Origin: Segatella hominis
GTDB lineage: Bacteria > Bacteroidota > Bacteroidia > Bacteroidales > Bacteroidaceae
DNA length: 64,000 bases
NCBI RefSeq assembly: GCF_004535825.1
Contig: NZ_SGVY01000021.1
Coordinates: 1-64,000 of the forward strand
Direction: 5' to 3'
The translations under genes were made by a program, and so were the position numbers. Of this stretch, positions 18,741 to 29,401 are shown piece after piece (the stretch's first letter is position 1; each line of letters starts with the position of its first letter). The notes under the pieces were generated by a model. The model was not told where the DNA came from, made no database searches, and worked only from the letters and a program-made list of their open reading frames with translations.

Positions 18741-21700
18741 TTACTTGATGACATACTTCTTGCCACCGCAAACATAGACACCAGGAGCGAGGATGTACTC
18801 AGCATCTGCCATGCTGCCTACCTCAGCTACCTTCTGACCGTTGATAGAGTAAATCTTCAACTTAGCAGGAGCCTTCTTGCTACCTACCTGGTTGATACCT
18901 GTTGTGATAGTCTCGTTGGTCTTACCGTCACGGTTATAAACTGCACCGTTTACGAATTCCAAATCCTTTGTCTGCTGACCACCGCCGTTGTTGAAAATGA
19001 TCATGGTAGGAGCAGTTGTCAAATCGCCATCATACTTCCACATCCAGACATCCAGACCATTCTTCTTCATGCCAGTCTTGGTACATGCTACACCTGGCCA
19101 GTTACCACCGGTAAAGTTGCCTGCATCACTCCAAGCCCAGCAGTTTACCTTACTCCAGTCTGAAGGAGCGAGGAAGTAAGCGAAGATACCTGTTGGAGCA
19201 GGAACAACTACCTCTTTAATCTTGTTGAAGGTTGCAGAACCTGTCTTGGTTTCATTATCTGCATTGGTTGCACTCCAAGTTACAGTCTTGCTCTCGCCTT
19301 CCATCATGTCAGCACCGAGAGTGAATGTAGCAGCCTTACCAGGAGTAAGAGCTACCTGCTCGCCATTACCAATCTTATACCAACCGCTCTTGGCATTGCT
19401 GCTCAGTGTGGCTGCTACGGTAACAGTCTTCTCGAAGTCACCACCATTAGGACTCAAAGTAACCTTGGCTGCAGTATTGACAGGAGCGTCAATCTTCTGA
19501 GCATTTGCACCGCCGTCATACTTCAGGTAGATATCACCTGTGATACCAGTGATGTCACCAGACTGTGCACCGCTATTATTATTCAAGATGACATTGAAGG
19601 TCTCAACACCATCAAAAGCGCAAGTCCAGTACTTTTCGCCATTGATTTCTTCAGACTCTGTCATCTTTGTACCAGGCCATGCACCTGTCAACTCCTTAAC
19701 AGAAGAACCTTTTGACCAAGCATAGATAAAAGGAGCATTTTCTGCCTGTACGTAAACCGTGATAGAAGCATTAGGGTCCACCTTCTTGAAGGTCAAGCTA
19801 CCGCTCTTTACTTTACCGTCCTGGGCCTCTGCGCTCCACTCAATAGTCTTGGTGTCGCCAAAGTTCATACCTTCGCCAATGGTAAGGTTCTCACTCACAC
19901 CAGGAGTCAAGTTCACCTTATCCTGACCTTGTATCTGATACCAACCAGACTTAGCGTCTTCAGAGAGAGTAACTGTCAGGTTAATAGTCTCAGTACGGAA
20001 TGATCCACCAGCCTGTGAGAATGAAACGCTTGCTGGCTGAATAGGACCCTGCTCGTTCCAAATTGTACCAGCCTCCTCATTACCATCATAGTCTTGACCG
20101 TCCAGAGACTTAGCTGTAGTATCGTAGATGAAAGCACCATCCTCACCGATCTTGCCACCATTCCAGTCCTTTACGAGAACACGGAGCTGACCCTGAGTAG
20201 AAGGAGCTTCTACTTCAATAGTAGAACCTGTATATGTCTTACCAGTTACCACGTCGGTATAAGTACCAGCTGGGCAATCTGTGAAGGTAGCACCACCATT
20301 GAGGGCTACGAGCGCATAGCAATCCTTAGTAGCACGCTTGAAAGCGATACCATTCTTACCTGTTGCCTTACAACCATCTGTTGTCCACTGACCCTTACGG
20401 AGAGCAGGCACAGCCTGACGGATCTTGTTCAAACGGATGAGGTGCTGAGCTACATCGTGATTCAAAGTAGCTGCTACGTTACCTGTAGCCTTATACTCAC
20501 CGAAGTCTGTTGCTGTTACATCACCTGTGATATAACCACCGAAGTAAGCACGACCAGTTTCAGAAAGAGGACCGTTAGGACCTGGGTCGATTCTTACACC
20601 ACGACGGAAACCAACCTCAGAACCATAGTAGATACATGGAATACCACGGAAGGTAAACAAGAGAGAGAGGTTCTCAGCCCACTGAGCATCTGTACCACCG
20701 AAACGGTTGAGATCGTTAGGGCCTGGACTGTAGTCATGGCTGTCAATATATACTACATTGTATGTAGCGTCATTATAGAGTTCGTCTTCCTTTGAAAGAC
20801 GGAATGCATCTTTAGCTGTATTGTAGCTATAGTGCATTGGGAAGTCGATGACATTGAAACCACTTGCCTCAGAATAGTCTGGCTCATGCCATGCACCATT
20901 GATCATCTTAGCATTTTCGCTCTTCTTGTCACCAAATGTTTCCTTACCGCAGAGTGCCTGAGGACCGATAGGACCAGAACCCTCTGGCAATACCTGACTG
21001 TCCCAGAAGCTTTGGCTTCCATCCCACTGGTTCATCAAAGACTCATCAGACTTCCATGTATAGAAGTAGCAAGAAAGATTGGCCTGACCTCTATAGGTTG
21101 CTTCGTGACCACGGGTACAAACCTCACCATACATAAAGAAAGGAGCCTTGTTCAATCGCTTATTCTCGTACTGCTTACCGAGGGCAGCAAACTGAGGAAC
21201 GAACTGATGGTTGAAAGTGAGTCGTGAGATGTGACCAGATGTATCGATACGGAAACCATCCACACCCATCTTGATGAACTGACCATAGCAATCTACGAGA
21301 TACTTAGCTACCTCGTCGTTCTCTGTATTGAGGTCAACACAGTCACCAGCAATCTGACCCCACCAACGGGATGGATCATCCCAACCGAACTGACCGTAAT
21401 GGTGCCAATAGTTGTGAATATCACGGTTCTGACCATCCATATTCTTCATCATGGTAAGACGACGGTGGTATTGATCTTTTGGAAGGATGGTCAGGTAGTC
21501 ACTACCCAAAGTTTCTGTAGGGGTCATACAAGCATCGATGTAAGCTTGGTTGCGAAGTTGTGTGTTACGATCGAACAGCTTGCAGAGCTTCTCCTCACCG
21601 AAGTTACCGGTGTGGTTGAGCACGATGTCAAGAATAATCTTGATACCCTTGGCGTGAGCCTTGTCAATGAGTTCCTGGAACATCACGTCACCACTCTTAC

Positions 21701-22085
21701 CATCACTGCTCTGATAGCGGCAGTCAACATGCTGGAAATCCATGGCATGATAGCCGTGGTAGTCATAACCAGACGCATTCTGAACGACAGGAGTAATCCA
21801 GATGGCAGTGAAACCAAGCGCCTTGATGTAGTCGAGCTTGTCAATCACGCCCTGGAAGTCGCCTCGCCAGCAAGGGTCTTTTGTTTCAATCTGCGCTGCC
21901 TGGTTGTCCCAGCAGAGCACATTGTTTTTAGGATCTCCATCGTAGAAACGGGTGGTGATCATGAAATAGATACTTTCGTCTCGGAAGTCTGTACGATTAG
22001 ATGTGAAGACATCCGTCGCCATCGACTGCATTGAGACCAGAAGGAGCAGCAATGCCGCCCAAAGCTTCTTTGTAAATCTTCTCAT
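18741..22085 (-). CDS. Secreted GH13 alpha-amylase with two CBM26-like modules (paralog 1)
   Basis: A 1,114-residue extracellular starch hydrolase. The signal peptide ends SMA (residue 23). The GH13 catalytic domain spans about 30-645 with all key blocks: DIVLNH (153-158), nucleophile D281 (GFRIDT), acid/base E321 (YGEV) and D451 (IDSHD). Then come two repeats of a beta-sandwich plus a starch-binding module: sandwiches about 684-770 and 873-957, CBM26-like modules about 774-867 and 966-1056. The tail (1062-1114, ending YVCGGKKYVIK) resembles a type IX secretion sorting domain. The N-terminus matches paralog 4 more than 2 and 3. Confidence 0.93.
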   Translation of the reverse strand: MRRFTKKLWAALLLLLVSMQSMATDVFTSNRTDFRDESIYFMITTRFYDGDPKNNVLCWDNQAAQIETKDPCWRGDFQGVIDKLDYIKALGFTAIWITPVVQNASGYDYHGYHAMDFQHVDCRYQSSDGKSGDVMFQELIDKAHAKGIKIILDIVLNHTGNFGEEKLCKLFDRNTQLRNQAYIDACMTPTETLGSDYLTILPKDQYHRRLTMMKNMDGQNRDIHNYWHHYGQFGWDDPSRWWGQIAGDCVDLNTENDEVAKYLVDCYGQFIKMGVDGFRIDTSGHISRLTFNHQFVPQFAALGKQYENKRLNKAPFFMYGEVCTRGHEATYRGQANLSCYFYTWKSDESLMNQWDGSQSFWDSQVLPEGSGPIGPQALCGKETFGDKKSENAKMINGAWHEPDYSEASGFNVIDFPMHYSYNTAKDAFRLSKEDELYNDATYNVVYIDSHDYSPGPNDLNRFGGTDAQWAENLSLLFTFRGIPCIYYGSEVGFRRGVRIDPGPNGPLSETGRAYFGGYITGDVTATDFGEYKATGNVAATLNHDVAQHLIRLNKIRQAVPALRKGQWTTDGCKATGKNGIAFKRATKDCYALVALNGGATFTDCPAGTYTDVVTGKTYTGSTIEVEAPSTQGQLRVLVKDWNGGKIGEDGAFIYDTTAKSLDGQDYDGNEEAGTIWNEQGPIQPASVSFSQAGGSFRTETINLTVTLSEDAKSGWYQIQGQDKVNLTPGVSENLTIGEGMNFGDTKTIEWSAEAQDGKVKSGSLTFKKVDPNASITVYVQAENAPFIYAWSKGSSVKELTGAWPGTKMTESEEINGEKYWTCAFDGVETFNVILNNNSGAQSGDITGITGDIYLKYDGGANAQKIDAPVNTAAKVTLSPNGGDFEKTVTVAATLSSNAKSGWYKIGNGEQVALTPGKAATFTLGADMMEGESKTVTWSATNADNETKTGSATFNKIKEVVVPAPTGIFAYFLAPSDWSKVNCWAWSDAGNFTGGNWPGVACTKTGMKKNGLDVWMWKYDGDLTTAPTMIIFNNGGGQQTKDLEFVNGAVYNRDGKTNETITTGINQVGSKKAPAKLKIYSINGQKVAEVGSMADAEYILAPGVYVCGGKKYVIK

Positions 22086-22133
22086 AAATTGTAGTGTTAA
22101 GTTAAGATATTTAGTTAAATATTATTCTATTTG

Positions 22134-22165
22134 CAAATTTAGCCAAAATATATGGTATTTACAAA
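22134..22165 (-). promoter_or_regulatory. Promoter of amylase paralog 1
   Basis: Consensus TTTG (22162-22165), a 20-bp spacer and TAAATTTG (22134-22141) on the minus strand, about 50 bp before the ATG. Confidence 0.8.
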
Positions 22166-22195
22166 GAAACAAAGCCCAACCCACTCTTTTTTGTG

Positions 22196-22244
22196 TGCAA
22201 ACGATTGCATCTGAAAGTAAAACAAACACATGCAAACGATTGCA
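22196..22244 (-). promoter_or_regulatory. Paired palindromic operators of amylase paralog 1
   Basis: Two copies of TGCAAACGATTGCA (22196-22209 and 22231-22244) are offset by 35 bp. The nearer one is 30 bp upstream of the -33 box. The symmetry and CG centre resemble LacI/GalR-family operators; a position upstream of the promoter suggests activation. The regulator is not encoded here. Confidence 0.7.
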
Positions 22245-22283
22245 TAAAAAAATACGCAAGTTTTCTGCCGAAAACTTGCGTAT
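22245..22283 (-). terminator. Terminator of amylase paralog 2
   Basis: Perfect 14-bp arms ATACGCAAGTTTTC (22252-22265) and complement (22270-22283) with a 4-base loop; seven T follow on the minus strand. Confidence 0.88.
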
Positions 22284-22303
22284 TCAAAAAGAGTATCAGA
22301 TGA

Positions 22304-25300
22304 TTATTTAATGACGTACTTCTTACCGCCACAAACATATACACCAGGAGCGAGGATGTACTCAGCATCTGCCATGCTGCCTACCTCAGCTACCTTCTGA
22401 CCATTGATAGAGTAAATCTTCAACTTAGCAGGAGCCTTCTTGCTACCTACCTGATTGATACCTGTTGTGATAGTCTCGTTGGTCTTACCGTCACGGTTAT
22501 AGACTGCACCGTTTACGAAATCCAAATCGGCTGTCTGCACACCATTACCGTTGTTGAAGATAATCTTGGCAGGAGCATCTGTCAAGGCACCATCATACTT
22601 CCACATCCAGACATCCAAACCATTCTTCTTCATGTCAGTCTTGGTACAGCTAACACCAGGCCAGCTACCACCAGTATAGTTCTCAGAATTACTCCAAGCC
22701 CAGCAGTCAACCAAGCTCCAGTCTGAAGGTGCGAGGAAGTAAGCGAAGATACCTGTTGGAGTAGGAATTACAACCTCTTTCATCTTGTTGAAGGTAGCAG
22801 AGCCTGTCTTGGTTACATTGTCAGCATTAGTTGCGCTCCAAGTTACAGTCTTGCTTTCGCCTTCCTGCATATCTTCACCGAGAGTGAATGTAGCAGCCTT
22901 ACCAGGAGTAAGAGCTACCTGCTCGCCATCGCCAATCTTATACCAACCGCTCTTGGCATTGCTGCTCAATGTTGCTGTTACGGAAACAGTCTTCTGGAAG
23001 TCACCACCGTTAGGGCTGAAAGCCACCTTAGCAGCTGTTGTCGAATTTGCTGGAGCAGAAATCTTCTTGGCACTTGAACCACCATCGTATTCCAAGTAGA
23101 TATCGCCTGTAATACCAGTGATGTCACCAGACTGAGCACCGCTACCATTATTCAATACTATATTGAAGCTCTCAACGTTATCGACATCATAAGTCCAGTA
23201 TTTAGCACCATCAATCTCCTCAGGACCGTTCATTACCTTACCAGGCCATGCACCTGTCAAAATCTTAGCGTCAGCACCTGTTGTCCAAGCGTGGATGTAA
23301 GGAGCCTTGTCAGCCTTCACCATGACCACGATAGATGCATTAGGATCTACCTTGGTATAAGTAACCTTTTCTGTCTTCTCCTTGCCTTCAGAGCTTGTAG
23401 CACTCCAAGTCACAGTCTTGCTGTCCTTGAAGTTCATGCCATCACCGATAGTGAAGGTGGCAGCCTGACCTGGAGTCAAATCTACCTTGTCCTGTCCCTC
23501 TATCTGGTACCAACCAGACGCAGCGTCTTCAGAGAGTGTAGCGGTAACAGTTACCGTATTGGTACGGAAAGTACCACCAGCTGGAGAAAGAGAAACGCTT
23601 ACAGGCTGAAGTGGAGCCTCGTCAACCCAAGTTGTACCAGCCTCTTCATTGCCATCATAGGTCTGACCACCCTTATGCTGAGCAGCTGTTTCGTAGATGA
23701 AAGCACCATCATCAATGAGCTTGCCACCCTTCCAGTCTTTCACGAGAACGCGAACCTGACCCTGATTCTTAGGAGCATCAACGGTGATAGTAGAACCTGT
23801 GTAAGTCTTACCTGTTACCAAGTCTGTATAAGTACCAGCTGGGCAATCTGTGAAAGTAGCACCACCATTGAGAGCTACGAGTGCATAACTGTCCTTATAA
23901 GCACGCTTGAAGGCGATACCGCCGTTAGCAGCACAACCCTCATCTGTCCACTGACCCTTACGGAGAGCAGGAACAGCCTGACGAATCTTGTTCAGACGGA
24001 TGAGGTGCTGAGCCAAATCATGATTCAATGTAGCATCCACGTTACCAGAAGCCTTGTATTCACCGAAGTCTGTTGCAGTTACATCACCTGTGATATAACC
24101 ACCGAAGTAAGCACGACCTGTGTTAGAAAGAGGACCATTAGGACCTTTGTCAATCACAGAACCACGACGGAAACCTACCTCAGAACCATAATAGAGACAT
24201 GGGATTCCACGGAAGGTAAACATCAGAGAGAGATTCTCAGCCCACTGAGCATCACTACCAGAGAAACGGATACCATCACTTGGCTGAGGACCGTAGTCAT
24301 GACTATCTACATATACCACATTGAAAGTAGCATCATTGTATTTCATATCACCAGACTTAGCCAAGCCGTATGCACTTCCTGCATTAGAGAAGTTGTAGTG
24401 CAATGGGAAGTCGATTACATTGAAACCGCTTGACTGAGAATAGTCTGGCTCATGCCATGCACCATTCAGCATAAAGGTATTGTTGCTTTCAGGAGAATCC
24501 GCATTATCCTTCTCGCAGAGAGGCATCAGCTTAGCATCATAACCTGTACCACTGTCATAGATTTCCTGAGTGTCCCAGTATGTCTGGCTGCCATCAAAGC
24601 TATCCATCAGATTCTGTGGAGCCTTCCATGTATAATAATAAGGTGAAAGGTTGTCCTGACCACGGTACTGCACACCACCGAAACGGGCACAAACCTCACC
24701 ATACATGAAGAAAGGAGCCTTGTTCAATCGCTTGTCCTCGTACTGCTTACCGAGGGCAGCAAACTGAGGAATGAACTGCTTGCAGAAGGTAAGACGTGAG
24801 ATATGACCGGATGTATCAATACGGAAACCATCGACACCCATCTTGATAAAGTTGCCATAGCACTTGACTAGATAATCAGCCACTGTATTATTCTCAGTAT
24901 TGAGGTCCACACAGTCACCTGCAATCTGAGCCCACCAACGATTAGGCAAGTCCCAGTTGAAGTTACCGAAATGGTGCCAGTAGTTGTGTGGATCATGATT
25001 CTGACCATCGGTATTCTTCATCATGGCAAGACGACGCTGATACTGATAACCAGGCTGAAGACCCGGATAGTCACTACCCAATGTTTCCAAATTAGGAATC
25101 ATACAAGCATTGATGTCTGCCTGATTACGAAGACGAGTATCACGGTCGAACTCCTTGCAAAAATGCTCCTCACCGAAGTTACCGGTGTGGTTGAGCACGA
25201 TATCGAGGATAATCTTGATACCCTTGGCGTGAGCCTTGTCGATGAGTTCCTGGAACATCACGTCACCACTCTTTTTACCGTCACCACTCTGATAACGGCA

Positions 25301-25663
25301 ATCAACTTTAGAGAAATCCGAAGCATGATAGCCGTGGTAGTCATAACCGGATGCATTCTGTACAACAGGAGTAATCCAGATGGCAGTGAAACCTAACGCC
25401 TTGATGTAGTCGAGTTTGTCGATCACACCCTGGAAGTCACCTCGCCAGCAAGGGTCCTTGGTACTCTTCTGCGCTTCCTGATTATCCCAGCAGAGCACAT
25501 TGTTACTTGGATCACCATCGTAGAAACGAGTGGTCATCATGAAGTAAATACTTTCATCTCGGAAATCTGTACGATTAACCGTGAAATTGTCAGTCGCCAT
25601 CGCATTAGACGAGGCAAGAAGCAGCAGCATCGCTGCAAAGAGCTTCTTCTTGAACTTTCTCAT
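22304..25663 (-). CDS. Secreted GH13 alpha-amylase with two CBM26-like modules (paralog 2)
   Basis: A 1,119-residue paralog with the same architecture as its neighbours: signal peptide ending AMA (23), GH13 domain with nucleophile D283, acid/base E323 and D456, then two beta-sandwich plus CBM26-like pairs and the sorting tail. The N-terminus (MRKFKKKLFAAMLLLLAS) and the insert around 380-400 (PLCEKDNADSPESNN) group it with paralog 3. The last 60 residues are identical in all four copies. It has its own promoter and terminator, so each amylase is a separate transcription unit. Confidence 0.93.
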   Translation of the reverse strand: MRKFKKKLFAAMLLLLASSNAMATDNFTVNRTDFRDESIYFMMTTRFYDGDPSNNVLCWDNQEAQKSTKDPCWRGDFQGVIDKLDYIKALGFTAIWITPVVQNASGYDYHGYHASDFSKVDCRYQSGDGKKSGDVMFQELIDKAHAKGIKIILDIVLNHTGNFGEEHFCKEFDRDTRLRNQADINACMIPNLETLGSDYPGLQPGYQYQRRLAMMKNTDGQNHDPHNYWHHFGNFNWDLPNRWWAQIAGDCVDLNTENNTVADYLVKCYGNFIKMGVDGFRIDTSGHISRLTFCKQFIPQFAALGKQYEDKRLNKAPFFMYGEVCARFGGVQYRGQDNLSPYYYTWKAPQNLMDSFDGSQTYWDTQEIYDSGTGYDAKLMPLCEKDNADSPESNNTFMLNGAWHEPDYSQSSGFNVIDFPLHYNFSNAGSAYGLAKSGDMKYNDATFNVVYVDSHDYGPQPSDGIRFSGSDAQWAENLSLMFTFRGIPCLYYGSEVGFRRGSVIDKGPNGPLSNTGRAYFGGYITGDVTATDFGEYKASGNVDATLNHDLAQHLIRLNKIRQAVPALRKGQWTDEGCAANGGIAFKRAYKDSYALVALNGGATFTDCPAGTYTDLVTGKTYTGSTITVDAPKNQGQVRVLVKDWKGGKLIDDGAFIYETAAQHKGGQTYDGNEEAGTTWVDEAPLQPVSVSLSPAGGTFRTNTVTVTATLSEDAASGWYQIEGQDKVDLTPGQAATFTIGDGMNFKDSKTVTWSATSSEGKEKTEKVTYTKVDPNASIVVMVKADKAPYIHAWTTGADAKILTGAWPGKVMNGPEEIDGAKYWTYDVDNVESFNIVLNNGSGAQSGDITGITGDIYLEYDGGSSAKKISAPANSTTAAKVAFSPNGGDFQKTVSVTATLSSNAKSGWYKIGDGEQVALTPGKAATFTLGEDMQEGESKTVTWSATNADNVTKTGSATFNKMKEVVIPTPTGIFAYFLAPSDWSLVDCWAWSNSENYTGGSWPGVSCTKTDMKKNGLDVWMWKYDGALTDAPAKIIFNNGNGVQTADLDFVNGAVYNRDGKTNETITTGINQVGSKKAPAKLKIYSINGQKVAEVGSMADAEYILAPGVYVCGGKKYVIK

Positions 25664-25712
25664 AAATTTTTTGAATTAAGTTAAGATATTTAGTTAAATT
25701 TTATTCTATTTG

Positions 25713-25744
25713 CAAATTTAACCAAAATATATGGTATTAACAAA
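25713..25744 (-). promoter_or_regulatory. Promoter of amylase paralog 2
   Basis: TTTG (25741-25744), 20 bp, TAAATTTG (25713-25720) on the minus strand, the same geometry as the other amylase promoters. Confidence 0.8.
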
Positions 25745-25774
25745 GAAACAAAGCCCAACCCACTCTTTTTTATG

Positions 25775-25823
25775 TGCAAACGATTGCATCAGAAAGCAAA
25801 ACAAATACATACAAACGATTGCA
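25775..25823 (-). promoter_or_regulatory. Paired palindromic operators of amylase paralog 2
   Basis: TGCAAACGATTGCA (25775-25788) and TACAAACGATTGCA (25810-25823) are 35 bp apart; the near site is 30 bp upstream of the -33 box. Confidence 0.7.
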
Positions 25824-25862
25824 TAAAAAAATACGCAAGTTTTCTGCCGAAAACTTGCGTAT
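25824..25862 (-). terminator. Terminator of amylase paralog 3
   Basis: The same 14-bp-arm hairpin as after paralog 2 (25831-25844 and 25849-25862), with a T-run on the minus strand. Confidence 0.88.
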
Positions 25863-25880
25863 TCAAAAGAGAGATTATTT

Positions 25881-28800
25881 TTACTTAATAACGTACTTCT
25901 TGCCGCCGCAAACATAGACACCAGGAGCGAGGATGTACTCAGCATCTGCCATGCTACCTACCTCAGCTACCTTCTGACCGTTGATAGAGTAAATCTTCAA
26001 CTTAGCAGGAGCCTTCTTGCTACCTACCTGGTTGATACCTGTTGAGACAGACTCATTGGTCTTACCGGCAAGGTTATAAACTGCACCGTTTTCGAATTCC
26101 AAATCCTTTGTCTGCGTACCACCGCCGTTGTTGAAGATGATCATGGTAGGAGCAGTTGTCAAATCGCCATCATACTTCCACATCCAGACATCCAAACCAT
26201 TCTTCTTCATGTTAGTCTTGGTACAGCTTACACCTGGCCAGTTACCACCAGTAAAGTTGTCTGTACCATTCCAAGCCCAGCAGTCAACCTGATTCCAATC
26301 TGAAGGAGCGAGGAAGTAAGCGAAGATACCTGTTGGAGTAGGAATAACTACCTCTTTAATCTTGTTGAAGGTTGAAGAACCTGTCTTAGTTGTACCATCA
26401 GCATTAGTAGCGCTCCAAGTTACAGTCTTGCTCTCGCCTTCCATCATGTCAGCACCGAGTGTGAAAGTAGCAGCCTGACCAGGAGTAAGAGCTACCTGCG
26501 CACCATCACCGATCTTATACCAACCGCTCTTAGCATTGCTGCTCAACGTTGCAGTTACTGTGATTGACTTCTCAAATTCACCACCGTTAGGGCTGAAAGC
26601 CACCTTAGCAGCAGCTGTCGAATTTGCTGGAGCAGAAATCTTCTTGGCACTTTTACCACCATCATACTCCAAGTAGATATCACTTGTAATACCAGTGATG
26701 TCACCAGACTGAGCACCGCTACCATTATTCAATATTACATTGAAGCTCTCAACGTTATCGAAATCATAAGTCCAGTATTTAGCACCATCAATCTCCTCAG
26801 GACCTTTCATCACCTTACCAGGCCATGCACCTGTCAAATTCTTACCGCCAACACCTGTTGTCCAAGCGTGGATGTAAGGAGCCTTGTCAGCCTTCACCAT
26901 GACCACGATAGATGCGTTAGGATCAACCTTAGTATATGTTACCTGACCAGTCTTCTCCCTGCCTTCAGAGTTTGTTACACTCCAAGTCACTGTCTTGGTG
27001 TCCTTGAAGTTCATGTCATCACCGATAGTGAAGGTAACAGGCTTACCAGGGGTCAAATCTACCTTGTCCTGTCCCTCTATCTGATACCAAGCAGACGTAG
27101 CATCTTCTGAGGCCTCAGCGGTAACAGTTACCGTATTGGTGCGGAAATTTCCGCCAGCTGGAGAAAGAGAAACGCTTACAGGCGGAAGAGGAGCCTCGTC
27201 AACCCAAGTTGTACCAGCCTCTTCATTGCCATCATAGGTCTGATCACCCTTATGCTGAGCAGCAGTTTCGTAGATGAAAGCACCATCATCAATGAGCTTG
27301 CCACCAGTCCAGTCTTTCACGAGTACGCGAACCTGACCCTGAGTATTAGGAGCATCAACAGTGATAGTAGAACCTGTGTAAGTCTTGCCTGTTACCAAGT
27401 CTGTATAAGTACCAGCTGGGCAATCTGTGAAAGTAGCACCACCATTGAGGGCTACGAGTGCATAACTGTCCTTATAAGCACGCTTGAAGGCGATACCACC
27501 CTTGACAGGAGTACAACCATCGTCAGTCCACTGACCCTTACGGAGAGCAGGAACAGCCTGACGAATCTTGTTCAGACGGATGAGGTGCTGAGCCACATCA
27601 TGATTCAAAGAGGCAGCCACATTACCAGAAGCCTTGTATTCACCGAAGTCTGATGCTTCTACATCACCTGTGATATAGCCACCGAAGTAAGCACGACCCG
27701 TTTCAGAAAGAGGACCATTAGGACCTCTGTCAATCACAACATCGCGACGGAAACCTACCTCAGAACCATAATAGAGACATGGGATTCCACGGAAGGTGAA
27801 CATCAGAGAGAGATTCTCTGCCCACTGAGCGTCTGAGCCGCCAAAACGAGACCCAGACCCAGGACCATAGTCGTGACTGTCAACATATACCACATTATAG
27901 GTAGCGTCATTATATTTCATATCACCAGTCTTAGCCAAACGGTATGCGGTGGCAGCATTACCGAAGTTGTAGTGCAATGGGAAGTCGATCACATTGAAAC
28001 CGCTTGACTGAGAATAGTCTGGCTCATGCCATGCGCCATTCAGCATAAAGGTATTGTTGCTTTCTGGAGAATTCGCTTTATCTTTCTCGCAGAGAGGCAT
28101 CAGCTTATCATCATAGCCTGTACCTCTGTCATAAATTTCCTGAGTGTCCCAATATGACTGGCTGCCATCAAACTGATCCATCAAGTTCTGTGGAGCCTGC
28201 CATGTATAATAATAAGGTGAAAGATTGTCCTGACCACGGTACTGCACACCACTGTAACGGGAACAAACCTCACCATACATGAAGAATGGAGCCTTGTTCA
28301 ATCGCTTGTTCTCATACTGCTTACCGAGGGCAGCAAACTGAGGAATGAACTGCTTGCAGAAGGTAAGACGTGAGATGTGACCGGATGTATCAATACGGAA
28401 ACCATCGACACCCATCTTGATAAAATTGCCATAGCAGTTGATAAGATATTCAGCCACTGTATTATTCTCAGTATTGAGGTCCACACAGTCACCAGCAATC
28501 TGAGCCCACCAGCGGTTTGGCTCATCCCAGTTGAAGTTACCGAAATGGTGCCAATAGTTATGTGGATCATGATTCTGACCATCGGTATTCTTCATCAGGG
28601 CAAGACGACGCTGATACTGAGCAGCAGGCAAAAGACTTGGATAGTCACTACCCAATGTTTCTGGATTAGGAATCATACAAGCATTGATGTCTGCCTGGTT
28701 ACGAAGACGGGTATCGCGGTCGAACTCCTTGCAGAGCTTCTCCTCACCGAAGTTACCGGAGTGGTTGAGCACGATATCGAGGATAATCTTGATACCCTTT

Positions 28801-29237
28801 TCGTGAGCCTTGTCGATGAGTTCCTGGAACATCACGTCACCACTCTTTTTGCCGTCACCACTCTGATAACGGCAATCAACCTTGGAGAAATCCGAAGCAT
28901 GATAGCCGTGGTAGTCATAACCGGATGCATTCTGTACGACAGGAGTAATCCAGATGGCAGTGAAACCTAACGCCTTGATGTAGTCGAGCTTGTCGATGAC
29001 ACCCTGGAAGTCACCTCGCCAACAAGGGTCCTTGGTACTCATCTGTGCTTCCTGGTTGTCCCAGCAGAGCACATTGTTTTTAGGATCTCCATCGTAGAAA
29101 CGCGTGGTGATCATGAAGTAAATACTTTCATCTCGGAAATCTGTACGATTATCCGTGAAGTTGTCAGTCGCCATCGCATTAGACGAGGCAAGAAGCAGCA
29201 GCATCGCTGCAAAGAGCTTCTTCTTGAACTTTCTCAT
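25881..29237 (-). CDS. Secreted GH13 alpha-amylase with two CBM26-like modules (paralog 3)
   Basis: A 1,118-residue paralog closest to paralog 2 in the signal peptide and catalytic domain (D283, E323 and D456 intact). Its C-terminal CBM region is closer to paralogs 1 and 4 in places (for example MIIFNNGGGTQTKDLEFENG), so the gene looks mosaic. Substitutions relative to its neighbours cluster around subsite loops near 195-210 and 365-400 and after DSHD (GPGSGSRFGG). These are candidates for different chain-length or branch preferences, though that is inference. Confidence 0.93.
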   Translation of the reverse strand: MRKFKKKLFAAMLLLLASSNAMATDNFTDNRTDFRDESIYFMITTRFYDGDPKNNVLCWDNQEAQMSTKDPCWRGDFQGVIDKLDYIKALGFTAIWITPVVQNASGYDYHGYHASDFSKVDCRYQSGDGKKSGDVMFQELIDKAHEKGIKIILDIVLNHSGNFGEEKLCKEFDRDTRLRNQADINACMIPNPETLGSDYPSLLPAAQYQRRLALMKNTDGQNHDPHNYWHHFGNFNWDEPNRWWAQIAGDCVDLNTENNTVAEYLINCYGNFIKMGVDGFRIDTSGHISRLTFCKQFIPQFAALGKQYENKRLNKAPFFMYGEVCSRYSGVQYRGQDNLSPYYYTWQAPQNLMDQFDGSQSYWDTQEIYDRGTGYDDKLMPLCEKDKANSPESNNTFMLNGAWHEPDYSQSSGFNVIDFPLHYNFGNAATAYRLAKTGDMKYNDATYNVVYVDSHDYGPGSGSRFGGSDAQWAENLSLMFTFRGIPCLYYGSEVGFRRDVVIDRGPNGPLSETGRAYFGGYITGDVEASDFGEYKASGNVAASLNHDVAQHLIRLNKIRQAVPALRKGQWTDDGCTPVKGGIAFKRAYKDSYALVALNGGATFTDCPAGTYTDLVTGKTYTGSTITVDAPNTQGQVRVLVKDWTGGKLIDDGAFIYETAAQHKGDQTYDGNEEAGTTWVDEAPLPPVSVSLSPAGGNFRTNTVTVTAEASEDATSAWYQIEGQDKVDLTPGKPVTFTIGDDMNFKDTKTVTWSVTNSEGREKTGQVTYTKVDPNASIVVMVKADKAPYIHAWTTGVGGKNLTGAWPGKVMKGPEEIDGAKYWTYDFDNVESFNVILNNGSGAQSGDITGITSDIYLEYDGGKSAKKISAPANSTAAAKVAFSPNGGEFEKSITVTATLSSNAKSGWYKIGDGAQVALTPGQAATFTLGADMMEGESKTVTWSATNADGTTKTGSSTFNKIKEVVIPTPTGIFAYFLAPSDWNQVDCWAWNGTDNFTGGNWPGVSCTKTNMKKNGLDVWMWKYDGDLTTAPTMIIFNNGGGTQTKDLEFENGAVYNLAGKTNESVSTGINQVGSKKAPAKLKIYSINGQKVAEVGSMADAEYILAPGVYVCGGKKYVIK

Positions 29238-29288
29238 AAAAAATTTTTGAATTAAGTTAAGATATTTAGTTAAATTTTATTCCACTTA

Positions 29289-29320
29289 CAAATTTAATCA
29301 TAATAAATGATGATAACAAA
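29289..29320 (-). promoter_or_regulatory. Promoter of amylase paralog 3
   Basis: TTTG (29317-29320), 20 bp, TAAATTTG (29289-29296) on the minus strand. Confidence 0.8.
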
Positions 29321-29350
29321 TAAATAAAACAACTTCCGCTCATTTTTTCA

Positions 29351-29399
29351 TGCAATCGATTGCATTAATAAGTAAAATAAACAAACACAAACGATTATA
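29351..29399 (-). promoter_or_regulatory. Paired palindromic operators of amylase paralog 3
   Basis: TGCAATCGATTGCA (29351-29364) is a perfect palindrome 30 bp upstream of the -33 box. The second site 35 bp further, CACAAACGATTATA (29386-29399), is decayed. Confidence 0.65.
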
Positions 29400-29401
29400 C
29401 G